Assembly (NCBI GenBank): GCA_024235955.1
Contig: JACKLJ010000001.1
Coordinates: 1,535,501-1,599,500 of the forward strand
Length of the DNA: 64,000 nt
Source: Burkholderiaceae bacterium
GTDB lineage: Bacteria > Pseudomonadota > Gammaproteobacteria > Burkholderiales > Burkholderiaceae_C
Reading direction: 5' to 3'
The notes beneath the pieces are model-generated. The model did not search any database. It had not been told where the DNA came from and saw only the letters and a list, made by a program, of their open reading frames with translations. Shown in pieces: positions 19,966-28,586 of this stretch (the first letter of the stretch is position 1; each line of letters starts with the position of its first letter). Both the position numbers and the translations under genes were made by a program.

Positions 19966-20442
19966 ATGAAAAAAAAGAAATTTACTAGAAAAATACCGTG
20001 TCTGTGCTTTCTCAACAAGAAAATTCCTGTCCCGAGAGGGTACCTGAAGACGGACCGTCGTCTGTATCACGCGTTCTCACGCTTGCTCGATCGTTTTGAT
20101 CCTGCAGGTCTTGTGAGCAGGGTAGGAATAATAAATGGATACGAATACCAAGCATTCATATTGATGGATATAGCAAAGAAAAGCTCTGATATAAATGAAT
20201 TTGGTTATGCTTTCTACGACTATTTAGTGAATTATCGGTTTGAAGGGATACCTCTTGATAAAAAATTCTATCAGAGGGGTGGTTTCAAACCCATGGTTGA
20301 AGATGCGTGGGCATTGTGGAGGTGCTTTTTGTTCGAAACTCATGGAGCAATGCCGGGTGAAGATATCGGTGAGCCACTGCAGCAACTTTCACTTACAGGA
20401 CGGGTGCCACGAAGGGGAATCAAAACCGTCAATATTGACTAA
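19966..20442 (+). CDS. AT-rich orphan hypothetical protein
   Basis: A 158-residue protein with a very basic N-terminus (MKKKKFTRKIPC). Codon use is strikingly AT-rich, unlike any neighbour, which suggests recent transfer from a low-GC source. The body has aromatic-rich helical segments (YEYQAFILMDIAKKSS, FGYAFYDYLVNYRFEG) and a C-terminal basic tail. I recognise no family. An AGAAAGATTAAA stretch precedes the ATG. Confidence 0.6.
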   Translation: MKKKKFTRKIPCLCFLNKKIPVPRGYLKTDRRLYHAFSRLLDRFDPAGLVSRVGIINGYEYQAFILMDIAKKSSDINEFGYAFYDYLVNYRFEGIPLDKKFYQRGGFKPMVEDAWALWRCFLFETHGAMPGEDIGEPLQQLSLTGRVPRRGIKTVNID

Positions 20443-20560
20443 CCGAGATTTTCTAATCCCCAGAGGTGCTGTGGCCTGCCGGTAATTGTCGCGCCCCAGA
20501 TGGTTGCATAGATGTCGCATCCCGGATGATTAGATATACACCAGATGCTTTGCCCTGTTC

Positions 20561-20830
20561 ATGGCCCGAGACGTCATGCGGTGCCTGCGGGCGCTGCTGC
20601 CTGCCACGCCCAGGCAAGTCGCCCAGCCGTTCAAGGCCTATGAGCCAGGCTGTGTGCACACCGACGTGAAGTAACCTGCCCGGATGTCGGTCGGGAGCAG
20701 TTGGCGCTACCTGTTCGTGGCCATCGACCAGGCCGCACTCTGGGTGTTCGTGCAGTTCAAAGCCAACAAGATAGCGACCAGTGCAAAGGCCTTTCAGAAC
20801 GCACTGCACAAGGTCTGGCTATCGACGGCT
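20561..20830 (+). pseudogene. IS481-family transposase remnant
   Basis: Two frames together recover a piece of the integrase core of IS481-type transposases. The first reads FKAYEPGCVHTDVK and then hits a stop (TAA at about 20672). The match continues in another frame as RYLFVAIDQAALWVFVQFKA followed by an AFQNALHK segment. The usual family sequence is continuous (VHxDVKYLP..., YLFVAIDRATRWVFV). A one-base insertion near the stop explains the break. No ends or full gene remain. Confidence 0.7.
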
Positions 20831-21106
20831 AGGCGCACGAATTTGCTGAGTGCTTCCAAGCCGTGCGCGTGATAGCCCCCAACTCCGTCAACCCTACCGC
20901 CTCTTGGTCGGGAGATCTCGAAGGCGCAGACAAGCACGTGGTCTGATTTAAGGCGAATCGGCGTGCCAGCAGGGTCCTGGCGACCTGCGGCGACGCATTT
21001 TGTCGCACCCGTGCGCACAATCCATTGGCATGTGCTGTCTTGCATCCCTGTTTCAGGTGGTTCAGGCAGCGAAATGCTGTCAATAGCCAACCAATGGAGG
21101 TCATGC
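20831..21106. promoter_or_regulatory. Upstream region of the accessory protease operon
   Basis: No gene is supported. An upstream in-frame extension of the protease exists, but the strong ribosome site GGAGG (21096-21100) six bases before the ATG at 21107 marks the probable translation start. The promoter is not identified. Confidence 0.4.
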
Positions 21107-22630
21107 ATGTTCAAGCCCGATGGCTCGCCAATCGCTGCCAGCGCTCGATCCCTGACTCTGAAAAAGCGGCCTGAAGCACCGCTTTCGCTCCCCAATGACC
21201 AGCCTACCCCCTTTTCAGGTTTGCTCCCGACGGACTCCGCCATGCACCGCTGGGCGCAGGAGCTGCGCAGGCTGCTCGACAATCGTCCCCACGCCGACGA
21301 AACAGACTGGCAGTTGCAAGGGCATGCGGTGTTGCTGGAGAGCGAAGTCCTGGAAGAAGTGCCTCCCCTGCTGGAAGAAGTTGCTCATATCGCGGGCCTG
21401 CCCCTACACGTCTTTTCTGCAGCGAACGTGGTGGAGCAATTCCTGCCATGGATCGGTGAACTGCCCGACGCTGCTCCAGCGTTGGTCTACCTCACCCCCG
21501 GGGAATGGATGGACCCATCCTCGCCGGAGGCAGAGGGTGAGCCACCCGCCTGTGCGGGAGGCCCGTGCGCAGATGCATTCCTGCGCGCCGTGCAAGACGT
21601 CATTCAGAGCCTATCCACCCGGCCCGTGGTGCTGGTCACAGCGGGTCGCGGATTCGAGCAGCTGTGCATTTGCCTGCGGCAGGTGGGGTATTTCGATCGG
21701 CGCATCCGCGCTCCTGAATGGAATCAAGATATCCGGGCGGGAGAGTTCCTGCGTGAACTCGGTCCCGGTCTAGCCGACGAGAGCCTGTACGCGAAGCCCC
21801 GGCGTTTGGGCGCGTTGCTCCAGGCGGTGTTCCCCGACAGCCGTCGACGCAATCTGACCATCCTGGCTCTTAAGCGCCTGGCCAAACATCAGCAGCGCAC
21901 AGTCGGTTTCACCGACCTGGTGCAGATGGCCACGCGAGGCACGACCGAAGAAGATCCGATGCCGGTAGATCCCGCATCACGTTACCGGACCGCCGTGCAT
22001 GAAGCAGGGCATGCCCTCATCTTGCATCTGGACTCGTCGGAGATGAGTGCTCCAGACTTCTGCACTGCGATCCGGTCGAGAGAAAGTCATGGACGAACGG
22101 TGGCGTCCTTCGAAGCCATCGAGTCACGAGGAGATGACCTGACGGCCGGCAACGCCCGGCACAAGATCCGCACCCATCTGGCAGGCTTGGCGGCCGAGCA
22201 TCTCGTGCTGGGCGCCGACAAGGTCAGCGCAGGGGGATCGGGAAGCGATCTGGACGAGGCCACCAGACTGGCAGCCTACATGTTCGGAGACTGGGGAATG
22301 TCACCAGACAGCAGCACATCCGTTCTGCAAGCGTCGAACCTGGTCACGGTGATCAATGACCGCCATCCCGCCGACGATCCTCGGGTTACCAGAATGACTC
22401 GCCAGTACCTGCAGACTGAGTACATCAGGACGACGGACATTCTGCGCAAGCACCGCGCCTACCTCGACAGCATCGTCGAGGCCCTGTGCCGGCAAGACGT
22501 GCTCGTCCAGGAGGACTTCGAACGGCTGTGGGCAGAATATGCTGAACAGAGCGAGCGCCCCCAGCTTGGCAGACTTGCGATGAATACGGCACCCGAGTGC
22601 GGGCTGGTTTGGTCCACACCCGAAACCTGA
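21107..22630 (+). CDS. FtsH-like M41 metalloprotease with degenerate AAA domain
   Basis: A 507-residue protein. The C-terminal M41 domain is clear: zinc motif HEAGH at residues 298-302 and a downstream SGSDLDEATRLA segment, then DWGMS, matching the third zinc ligand region of FtsH. The middle region (about 75-215) resembles an AAA module but lacks a Walker A loop. The Walker B strand reads ALVYLTPGEW instead of a hydrophobic strand with DE. The FtsH-like VGYFDRRI segment is kept. No membrane helix is present, so it should be soluble. It starts the accessory cluster with WYL, DUF262 and DUF2779 genes; a proteolytic role in defence is inferred. Confidence 0.85.
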   Translation: MFKPDGSPIAASARSLTLKKRPEAPLSLPNDQPTPFSGLLPTDSAMHRWAQELRRLLDNRPHADETDWQLQGHAVLLESEVLEEVPPLLEEVAHIAGLPLHVFSAANVVEQFLPWIGELPDAAPALVYLTPGEWMDPSSPEAEGEPPACAGGPCADAFLRAVQDVIQSLSTRPVVLVTAGRGFEQLCICLRQVGYFDRRIRAPEWNQDIRAGEFLRELGPGLADESLYAKPRRLGALLQAVFPDSRRRNLTILALKRLAKHQQRTVGFTDLVQMATRGTTEEDPMPVDPASRYRTAVHEAGHALILHLDSSEMSAPDFCTAIRSRESHGRTVASFEAIESRGDDLTAGNARHKIRTHLAGLAAEHLVLGADKVSAGGSGSDLDEATRLAAYMFGDWGMSPDSSTSVLQASNLVTVINDRHPADDPRVTRMTRQYLQTEYIRTTDILRKHRAYLDSIVEALCRQDVLVQEDFERLWAEYAEQSERPQLGRLAMNTAPECGLVWSTPET

Positions 22631-22652
22631 CCACATGACCGGAGATTCACAC

Positions 22653-22883
22653 ATGCCCATCACCAACCAGGACTTCCAGCTCAGCGACAAGCAACTCGAA
22701 GACATCAACCGTTACTTTGAGGCCCGCGCAAGCGGAGTGGCTCGATCGGGCGATCACATCCTGTGTCCCACGCTCAACGTTCACTTCTCGTTTGCGCCGG
22801 TTTTTGGCCGCAGCGTGGAGGTTTCATACGACAGCGAGACAACATCGCATGAAATCGAATGTCAGTGGACCGATTCCCCCTGA
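22653..22883 (+). CDS. Small hypothetical protein after the M41 protease
   Basis: A 76-residue protein with a GGAG site 9 bases before the ATG at 22653; an ATG at 22635 is less likely. It is acidic with no membrane segment or recognised domain. It lies 22 bp after the protease gene and 29 bp before the WYL gene, so it is probably co-transcribed and might be a substrate, adaptor or inhibitor of the protease (inference). Confidence 0.65.
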   Translation: MPITNQDFQLSDKQLEDINRYFEARASGVARSGDHILCPTLNVHFSFAPVFGRSVEVSYDSETTSHEIECQWTDSP

Positions 22884-22912
22884 TACTGCGTTGACCTGAT
22901 TCATTCGCGCCC

Positions 22913-23953
22913 ATGCCCGCCCAGACGACCCGCCGCACGCTCTCCCGTCAATGGGAACTCCTGAAACTGCTGCCGGCGCGCGGTGCGGGCAAAACCGCTG
23001 CAGAACTCACCCGTGAACTCAGCGCGCAGGGCTTTGCGGTCAGCAAGCGCCAGATCGAGCGCGATCTTTGGGACCTGTACGAAGCGTTCCACCTCGAATG
23101 CAACGGAGACAGCACCCCGTACGGCTGGAAGTGGCCCAAGGGTGCCAATCTGGATTTGCCGGCCATGGGGGTCGCCGAAGCCCTGTCCGTCTGCCTGATG
23201 CAGGACGCCATCAAAGCGATGGTGCCGGCGGCGCTGCTGGACGTGCTGGAGCCCCGATTCGCGCTGGCCCGGCAGAAGATGACGGCGCTGGCGGCAGACA
23301 ACCAGGTGGTCAGCTGGTTGCAGAAAGTCCGCAACGTGCTGCCCACGCAGCCCCTGCTGCCCGCCGCCGTCCGGGAGGAAGCGCAGGCAGCAGTTCACGA
23401 GGCCTTGCTGATGGACCGCCAGTTGCAGGTCAGTTATGTCGCCAGCGACGAACGCGAGCCCATGGAGATGCGCTTGCATCCTCTGGGCCTGGTCAACCGG
23501 GGCCACATCTCCTATCTGATCGCCACCGCCTGGGACTACGTAGACATCCGACTCTACGCCATGCACCGCATGGTCCAGGCGCAAGCCACGAACGACAAGG
23601 TTCAGCGCCCGGATAACTTTGATATCGACGCCTACATTGCCCAGGGCGCCTTGCACTTCGGTGGCGAGCACATGATCGAGCTGCGACTGAAGGTCAACGA
23701 CTATCTGGCGCGGGTGCTTTCGGAAACGCCACTGTCGCAGGACCAGCAGATCGACGGCGAGGTATTGACCGCCACCGTCCGGGACACTTGGCAACTGCGC
23801 TGGTGGATCTTGAGCCAGGGGGCGGGAGTGGAGGTGTGTGGCCCCGATGAATTGCGAATGGCTATTGGTCAAGAACTTAATCGAGCGTCAGAACTTTACT
23901 ATTCACTGCCACGGAGTCCAGAGAAAGGGACAAGCCCTGTGCGAACGATATAG
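22913..23953 (+). CDS. WYL-domain transcriptional regulator
   Basis: A 346-residue protein with an N-terminal winged helix-turn-helix (QWELLKLLPARGAGKTAAEL, then SKRQIERDLWDLYEAF), a WYL domain (HISYLIATAWDYVDIRLYAMHRM) and a WCX-like C-terminal extension. WYL regulators bind nucleic-acid ligands and often control phage-defence operons. Here the gene lies between the M41 protease and the DUF262/DUF2779 genes, and a 138-bp gap follows that could hold its target promoter. Confidence 0.9.
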   Translation: MPAQTTRRTLSRQWELLKLLPARGAGKTAAELTRELSAQGFAVSKRQIERDLWDLYEAFHLECNGDSTPYGWKWPKGANLDLPAMGVAEALSVCLMQDAIKAMVPAALLDVLEPRFALARQKMTALAADNQVVSWLQKVRNVLPTQPLLPAAVREEAQAAVHEALLMDRQLQVSYVASDEREPMEMRLHPLGLVNRGHISYLIATAWDYVDIRLYAMHRMVQAQATNDKVQRPDNFDIDAYIAQGALHFGGEHMIELRLKVNDYLARVLSETPLSQDQQIDGEVLTATVRDTWQLRWWILSQGAGVEVCGPDELRMAIGQELNRASELYYSLPRSPEKGTSPVRTI

Positions 23954-24091
23954 TTATCTGTACTGAATTCCATTTGCGTCTCTAGCCAGTGGCATAAACC
24001 CATGCAAACTACTTGGCCGTAATGCTAAGCGCGACACTTAAGCAGGCTCTTTGAGACGAATTGTTCAACATCAAAAAAAGGGAATGATCAA

Positions 24092-25912
24092 ATGTCTGGA
24101 GAATACGAAAAGGCCATTTCTATTGGCAAGGCAATTCAGAATGTTGTCTCACGCCGGTATCTCCTGCCGGCGATACAGCGAAAGTTCACATGGAGCACAT
24201 CCCAGATCGAAGTGCTGTTCGATTCGATCATGCGCGGCTATCCCATCAACACCTTCATGTTCTGGGAGGTGACCGATGCGGAGGTCAAGAGCAACTTCCG
24301 CTTCTACCAGTTCCTGGAAAAATACTGCGAACGTTTCGGCGAGAACAATCCTGACTTCGATACCAAGGGGCACGGAAACTTCCAAGCCGTCATTGATGGT
24401 CAACAGCGACTGACCTCGCTGTACATCGGCTTAAAGGGAACCTACGCGTACAGGTTGCCGCGTAAGTGGTGGCCAAAGACTCAAGATGATTCCATCCTAC
24501 CGCCCAGACGGCTTTATCTAAATATCGCTGCGCCTCTGGACGAAGAGCGCAACGAGGAGATGATGTCTTATGAGTTCTCCTTCCTGACAAAACAAGAGCA
24601 TGAGAAGGCCACGGACGGGAAATGCTGGTTTCTTGTCGGTGATGTGCTGGATCTCGAAGAGGCGGAAACGGCCGATCAGGTGCTGGACGTAGTCATGACC
24701 TACCTTGAGAAGGTTGGCATGTCGTCAAACGCGTATGCCAGAAAAACACTGACGCGGCTCTATTTCGCCGTTCGGCGCGACACCCTGATTCACTACTACA
24801 ACGAGACCAGCCAGAAGATCGACCACGTTCTGGATATCTTCATTCGCACCAACCACGGAGGTACGCCACTGTCCTTCTCCGATTTGCTGATGTCGATTGC
24901 CATCGCAAACTGGAAGAAGGATGCGCGTCAGCAGATCGACGATCTGGTGGACAAAATCAGGTTCGGCTCAGACATGGAGTTTTCCATTGATCGCGACTGG
25001 ATTCTGAAGGCAGCGCTGGCTTTGACGGATGCCGACATCCGTTTCAAGGTCGAGAACTTCGCCGGTGCGCAGGTTGCCCGAATCGAGAGCGAATGGGACG
25101 AGATCAGCGCATGCATCTTGGAGACGTTCCGATTGATTCGGTCGTTCGGCCTCAATGACGCATCTCTACGTGCAAAGAATGCAGCCATCCCCATTGCCTA
25201 TTACCTGTATCACAAGGGACGCGACGCCTCCGCTGGCAAGAAGGGGGTGTTCTCAAGCATCAACAAGCAGGCATTTCACATACAAGATCGAAAATTGATT
25301 CGACAGTGGTTGCACATGTCGTTGCTCAAGGGGGTTTTCGGCGGCCAAGGTGATGCACTGCTGACAAACTTGCGCAAGATCATCAAGGCCAATATGTCGG
25401 CGGAGTCATTCCCGCTGACGAAGATCATCGAAGACTACCGAGGGCATAGCAAGGATCTGCTCTTCGATGATGACTTCATCAGTCGGTTGCTTAAAACCCA
25501 GAAAGATGATGCTTCCTGCTTCTCGATCCTGGCTTTGCTGATGCCGGATCTTGACTTCACGCGAGCATTACAGAAAGACCATATCCATCCAGCGGCATCT
25601 TTCGACCCAGAAAAGATGGCTCAGTACGAATTCCTGAAAGGAAAACCGGATGCGATGGAGTTTTTTCAAAATCGCGAAAACTGGAACAGCATCGTCAACC
25701 TCCACCTCCTGGACGAGTCCAGAAACAAATCGAAGCAAGACCGGCCATTCGCTGATTGGCTCAAGGAACAAGAGGGTCTTAGCCTTGACGGACTATTGAT
25801 CCCCGCAGACGCTCCACTGGATTTTTCGTCGTTCCCCACATTTATTGAAAAGCGATCCGTGCATTTGACCAGCATTCTTAAGGAGCTTGGAAAACCGAAT
25901 TTGTCGAATTAG
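24092..25912 (+). CDS. DUF262-HNH protein of the GmrSD type (type IV restriction-like)
   Basis: A 606-residue protein. The N-terminal DUF262 (ParB-like NTPase) domain has the diagnostic VIDGQQRLTSL motif (DGQQR at 102-106). The C-terminal DUF1524-like HNH nuclease is visible as KDHIHPAASF (His497, His499) followed by WNSIVNLHLLDESRNKSK. GmrSD and related proteins cut modified DNA in an NTP-dependent way. An AAAGGGA ribosome site precedes the ATG. GC content is clearly below the flanking genome. It sits 56 bp before a DUF2779 nuclease-like gene, which suggests a joint function. Confidence 0.9.
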   Translation: MSGEYEKAISIGKAIQNVVSRRYLLPAIQRKFTWSTSQIEVLFDSIMRGYPINTFMFWEVTDAEVKSNFRFYQFLEKYCERFGENNPDFDTKGHGNFQAVIDGQQRLTSLYIGLKGTYAYRLPRKWWPKTQDDSILPPRRLYLNIAAPLDEERNEEMMSYEFSFLTKQEHEKATDGKCWFLVGDVLDLEEAETADQVLDVVMTYLEKVGMSSNAYARKTLTRLYFAVRRDTLIHYYNETSQKIDHVLDIFIRTNHGGTPLSFSDLLMSIAIANWKKDARQQIDDLVDKIRFGSDMEFSIDRDWILKAALALTDADIRFKVENFAGAQVARIESEWDEISACILETFRLIRSFGLNDASLRAKNAAIPIAYYLYHKGRDASAGKKGVFSSINKQAFHIQDRKLIRQWLHMSLLKGVFGGQGDALLTNLRKIIKANMSAESFPLTKIIEDYRGHSKDLLFDDDFISRLLKTQKDDASCFSILALLMPDLDFTRALQKDHIHPAASFDPEKMAQYEFLKGKPDAMEFFQNRENWNSIVNLHLLDESRNKSKQDRPFADWLKEQEGLSLDGLLIPADAPLDFSSFPTFIEKRSVHLTSILKELGKPNLSN

Positions 25913-25968
25913 TTATTTCAGTCGACCACTGAAACATTAATGCGCTGCCATCTTCCCTCACGCCGAAT

Positions 25969-27909
25969 ATGAGTCGTTACCTCACCAAATCCCGCTTCAA
26001 GATCGCCCTCTCCTGCCCGACCAAACTCTTCTACACAGGCAAGACGAGCTACGCGAACTCTATGGCGGACAACGACTTTCTATCGATGCTCGCGGACGGC
26101 GGGTTTCAGGTGGGGGAACTGGGCAAGATCCTGCACCCCGGCGGGCACGAGATCGTCAGCAAGAACAACGCGGAGGCGCTGGCCGAAACGGCGGAGTGGA
26201 TGCGCCGGGACGAGGTGGAGCTCTTCGAGCCGGCGTTTGCTGTCGATGGCTGCCTGGTGCGGGTCGACATCCTGGTCAAGCGCGGAATGAGCATCGAGGT
26301 CATCGAGGTGAAGGCCAAGTCCTTTGACTCGAATGAACCGGGCTTCGAGGGCAAGCGGGGCGGTATCGCCTCGGGCATGCTGCCCTACCTGCAGGACGTA
26401 GCCTTTCAGAAGCACGTGGTCTCGCGAGCCTTGCCGGGGCACACGGTCACGGCGTCGCTGCTGCTGGCCGACAAGAGCCGCAAGGCGACGGTGAATAGCT
26501 TGAACCAGATGTTCAAGGTTCAGCGCAATGGCCGCAGCACACGGGTGATCGTCAAGCCCGAGGCCCACGCCCTGACCGAGCAGGATTCGGTGCTGAGCAA
26601 GATATCGGTCGATCATCTGGTCAACCAGTTGCTGTCCGACACGTTCGAATTTCCGGGTGGGGCCGAACCGCTGCCGCAGTTGATCGAGCAGTGGGGACGC
26701 GCCTATGCGCAGGATGAGCGCATCGAGCCCGTAATCGGCAGCCATTGCGGTGGCTGCGAGTTCCATGCCGATCTTGAGGACCCGCTGCGCAGTGGCTTCC
26801 ACGAGTGCTGGATGCAGGCGACCGGCTGGACGAAGGAGGCCTTCCCCGAACACACGGTGCTGGACATCTGGAATTTCCGGGGTAAGCAGCGCCTGATCGA
26901 GGAAGGCAAGCTCAGGCTGTCGCAGATCAATGAGGACGACATCCGCCTCAAGGACGGCGACGCGGACGGACTCAGCCATTCCGAACGCCAGTGGATGCAG
27001 ATCGCTGGACTCTCCGCCGAGCATCAGGCGCGCGGCTTCTACCTGGACGACCAAGGTCTTCTGACGGAAATGGCCCGCTGGGTCTACCCCTATCACCTGA
27101 TCGATTTCGAAACCGCCGCACTGGCCCTGCCGGTGTACAAGGGACGGCGCCCGTATGAGCAGGTGGCGTTCCAGTTCTCGCACCATGTGATGGAGGCAGA
27201 CGGCTCGGTTCGCCATGAAGACGAGTTTCTGCTGACCAAACCTGGCGAGTTCCCCAACTACGCCTTTGTGCGGGCGCTGCGTGCGGCCCTCTGCAAAGAC
27301 GAGGGAACGGTCTTTCGCTGGAGCCACCACGAGAACTCCATCCTCAACGCCATCAAGCAGCAGTTGAGGGAAGACGAGGCGCCGCCGGCTGACACGCCTG
27401 AGTTGATCGAATTCATCGACTCGATCACCAAGACGGGAGGAAGGGCCATGGTGGATCTGGCCGACGTGGCGCGTCGCCGCTACTTCCACCCCTATACGCA
27501 AGGCAGTTGCTCGATTAAGAAGGTTTTGCCTTCGGTGATGCGCTCCAGCGCCTTCCTGGCCCAGCGCTACAGCCAGTCGACCTACGGGAACGATGGCCCT
27601 GCAGGCATTCCAAGCCACAACTTCAACAACATGGTGTGGTGGTCTGAGCGCGATGGTGAAGTCCAAGACCCATACAAGCTGCTGACCCAGCAGGATTACG
27701 GAATTCCCCAGGCGGCCATCAACCAGGGTGGCGCAGCCACGACGGCCTACATGCTGTTGCAGTTCGAAGACATGCCCGACGAGCATCGAGCGGAATTGAA
27801 TGCGGCCCTTCTACGGTACTGCGAACTCGACACCTTGGCTATGGTCATGATCCTGCAGGCGTGGCGGGACTGGAGTTCTGCGACGGGGGCGCGCCAAGCA
27901 TCGATTTGA
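25969..27909 (+). CDS. DUF2779 protein with Cas4-like PD-(D/E)XK and DEDD exonuclease-like domains
   Basis: A 646-residue protein. The N-terminal part resembles Cas4/RecB nucleases: Asp100 followed by the strand VIEVKAKS (Glu113, Lys115). Four cysteines could hold an Fe-S cluster (Cys16, Cys260, Cys263, Cys280). The C-terminal DUF2779 part has RNase H/DEDD features: YHLIDFETAA (Asp379, Glu381), MVDLADVARR (Asp496), SIKKVLPSVM and YCELDTLAMV (Asp621). This would make a two-nuclease protein. The residue assignments are by motif inspection. It follows the DUF262-HNH gene closely. Confidence 0.82.
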   Translation: MSRYLTKSRFKIALSCPTKLFYTGKTSYANSMADNDFLSMLADGGFQVGELGKILHPGGHEIVSKNNAEALAETAEWMRRDEVELFEPAFAVDGCLVRVDILVKRGMSIEVIEVKAKSFDSNEPGFEGKRGGIASGMLPYLQDVAFQKHVVSRALPGHTVTASLLLADKSRKATVNSLNQMFKVQRNGRSTRVIVKPEAHALTEQDSVLSKISVDHLVNQLLSDTFEFPGGAEPLPQLIEQWGRAYAQDERIEPVIGSHCGGCEFHADLEDPLRSGFHECWMQATGWTKEAFPEHTVLDIWNFRGKQRLIEEGKLRLSQINEDDIRLKDGDADGLSHSERQWMQIAGLSAEHQARGFYLDDQGLLTEMARWVYPYHLIDFETAALALPVYKGRRPYEQVAFQFSHHVMEADGSVRHEDEFLLTKPGEFPNYAFVRALRAALCKDEGTVFRWSHHENSILNAIKQQLREDEAPPADTPELIEFIDSITKTGGRAMVDLADVARRRYFHPYTQGSCSIKKVLPSVMRSSAFLAQRYSQSTYGNDGPAGIPSHNFNNMVWWSERDGEVQDPYKLLTQQDYGIPQAAINQGGAATTAYMLLQFEDMPDEHRAELNAALLRYCELDTLAMVMILQAWRDWSSATGARQASI

Positions 27910-27993
27910 GGGGGTTTTTACAGGTCCATGTTGGCGCAGGCCAGGCACGTGAACTTGATAGTTGGGTAACTGAATCATCGGGGAGAGGCTTGG

Positions 27994-28542
27994 ATGAGCG
28001 AGCTGCAGGACGTTATCGAGCGCGCCTACCAGAGGGCCGAGGCGGGCCACTGGGATGGGCTCCTGTCGGACTGGGAAAAATCTGATGCGTTTGCCCGCCG
28101 CTGTAGTCGCTACGTCAGGCTTGGCTCGGCGTGGACGTTTCTCCATCAGGCGGCCTACTTCGGCTGTGAGCAAGCCTGTCGCGTGCTCATTGGCAGAGGC
28201 GCATCCCTGGAAGCGTTGACGCATGACTCCCGCACTGCCGCTGAAGTGGCGGAAGAAAAGGGCCACCATGAGCTGGCCGCACTTCTTCGGGATGCATCGA
28301 CCGGTGCTGACTCGCTCTGGGCGCCACCTGTCGATCCAGACGTTCTTCCCAGCAGCGACCGATGGAATGAGGCAACAGAAGCGAGGGCCGAATCAGCGCT
28401 GTCTGTGGCGTATGGCGGGGGTGTAGTCAAAATTCCGAAGGGCGCGCGATATTTTGTGGACTCGCTCGGCCGCGTTCTGGTGGGATGGCATGGAACGTTC
28501 GATCCGCCGTGCGGCATGTCTGACCAGTCAATGCTTTCTTGA
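27994..28542 (+). CDS. Ankyrin-repeat-like protein at the end of the accessory cluster
   Basis: A 182-residue protein. A GGGAGAGG site precedes the ATG at 27994. Around residues 48-100 two ankyrin-like repeats are visible (TFLHQAAYFGCEQACRVLIGR, then TAAEVAEEKGHHELAALLRD). The C-terminal 80 residues are not recognised. It lies 84 bp after the DUF2779 gene on the same strand. Whether it belongs to the same functional unit is uncertain. Confidence 0.7.
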   Translation: MSELQDVIERAYQRAEAGHWDGLLSDWEKSDAFARRCSRYVRLGSAWTFLHQAAYFGCEQACRVLIGRGASLEALTHDSRTAAEVAEEKGHHELAALLRDASTGADSLWAPPVDPDVLPSSDRWNEATEARAESALSVAYGGGVVKIPKGARYFVDSLGRVLVGWHGTFDPPCGMSDQSMLS

Positions 28543-28586
28543 AATCCCTGAGGGCCTTTGTGGCTCCTTCTGCAAAGGAGTCTGGC

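Noticed and set aside
19805..20500. Similar short sequences (GGCAACTGTCGCG and GGTAATTGTCGCG) on either side of the AT-rich orphan gene as possible attachment repeats
   Set aside because: The match is only 11 of 13 bases and could be chance; no integrase or other support.
20684..20872. Open frame of 62 codons as an independent gene
   Set aside because: It is part of a decayed IS481-type transposase, continued in another frame upstream.
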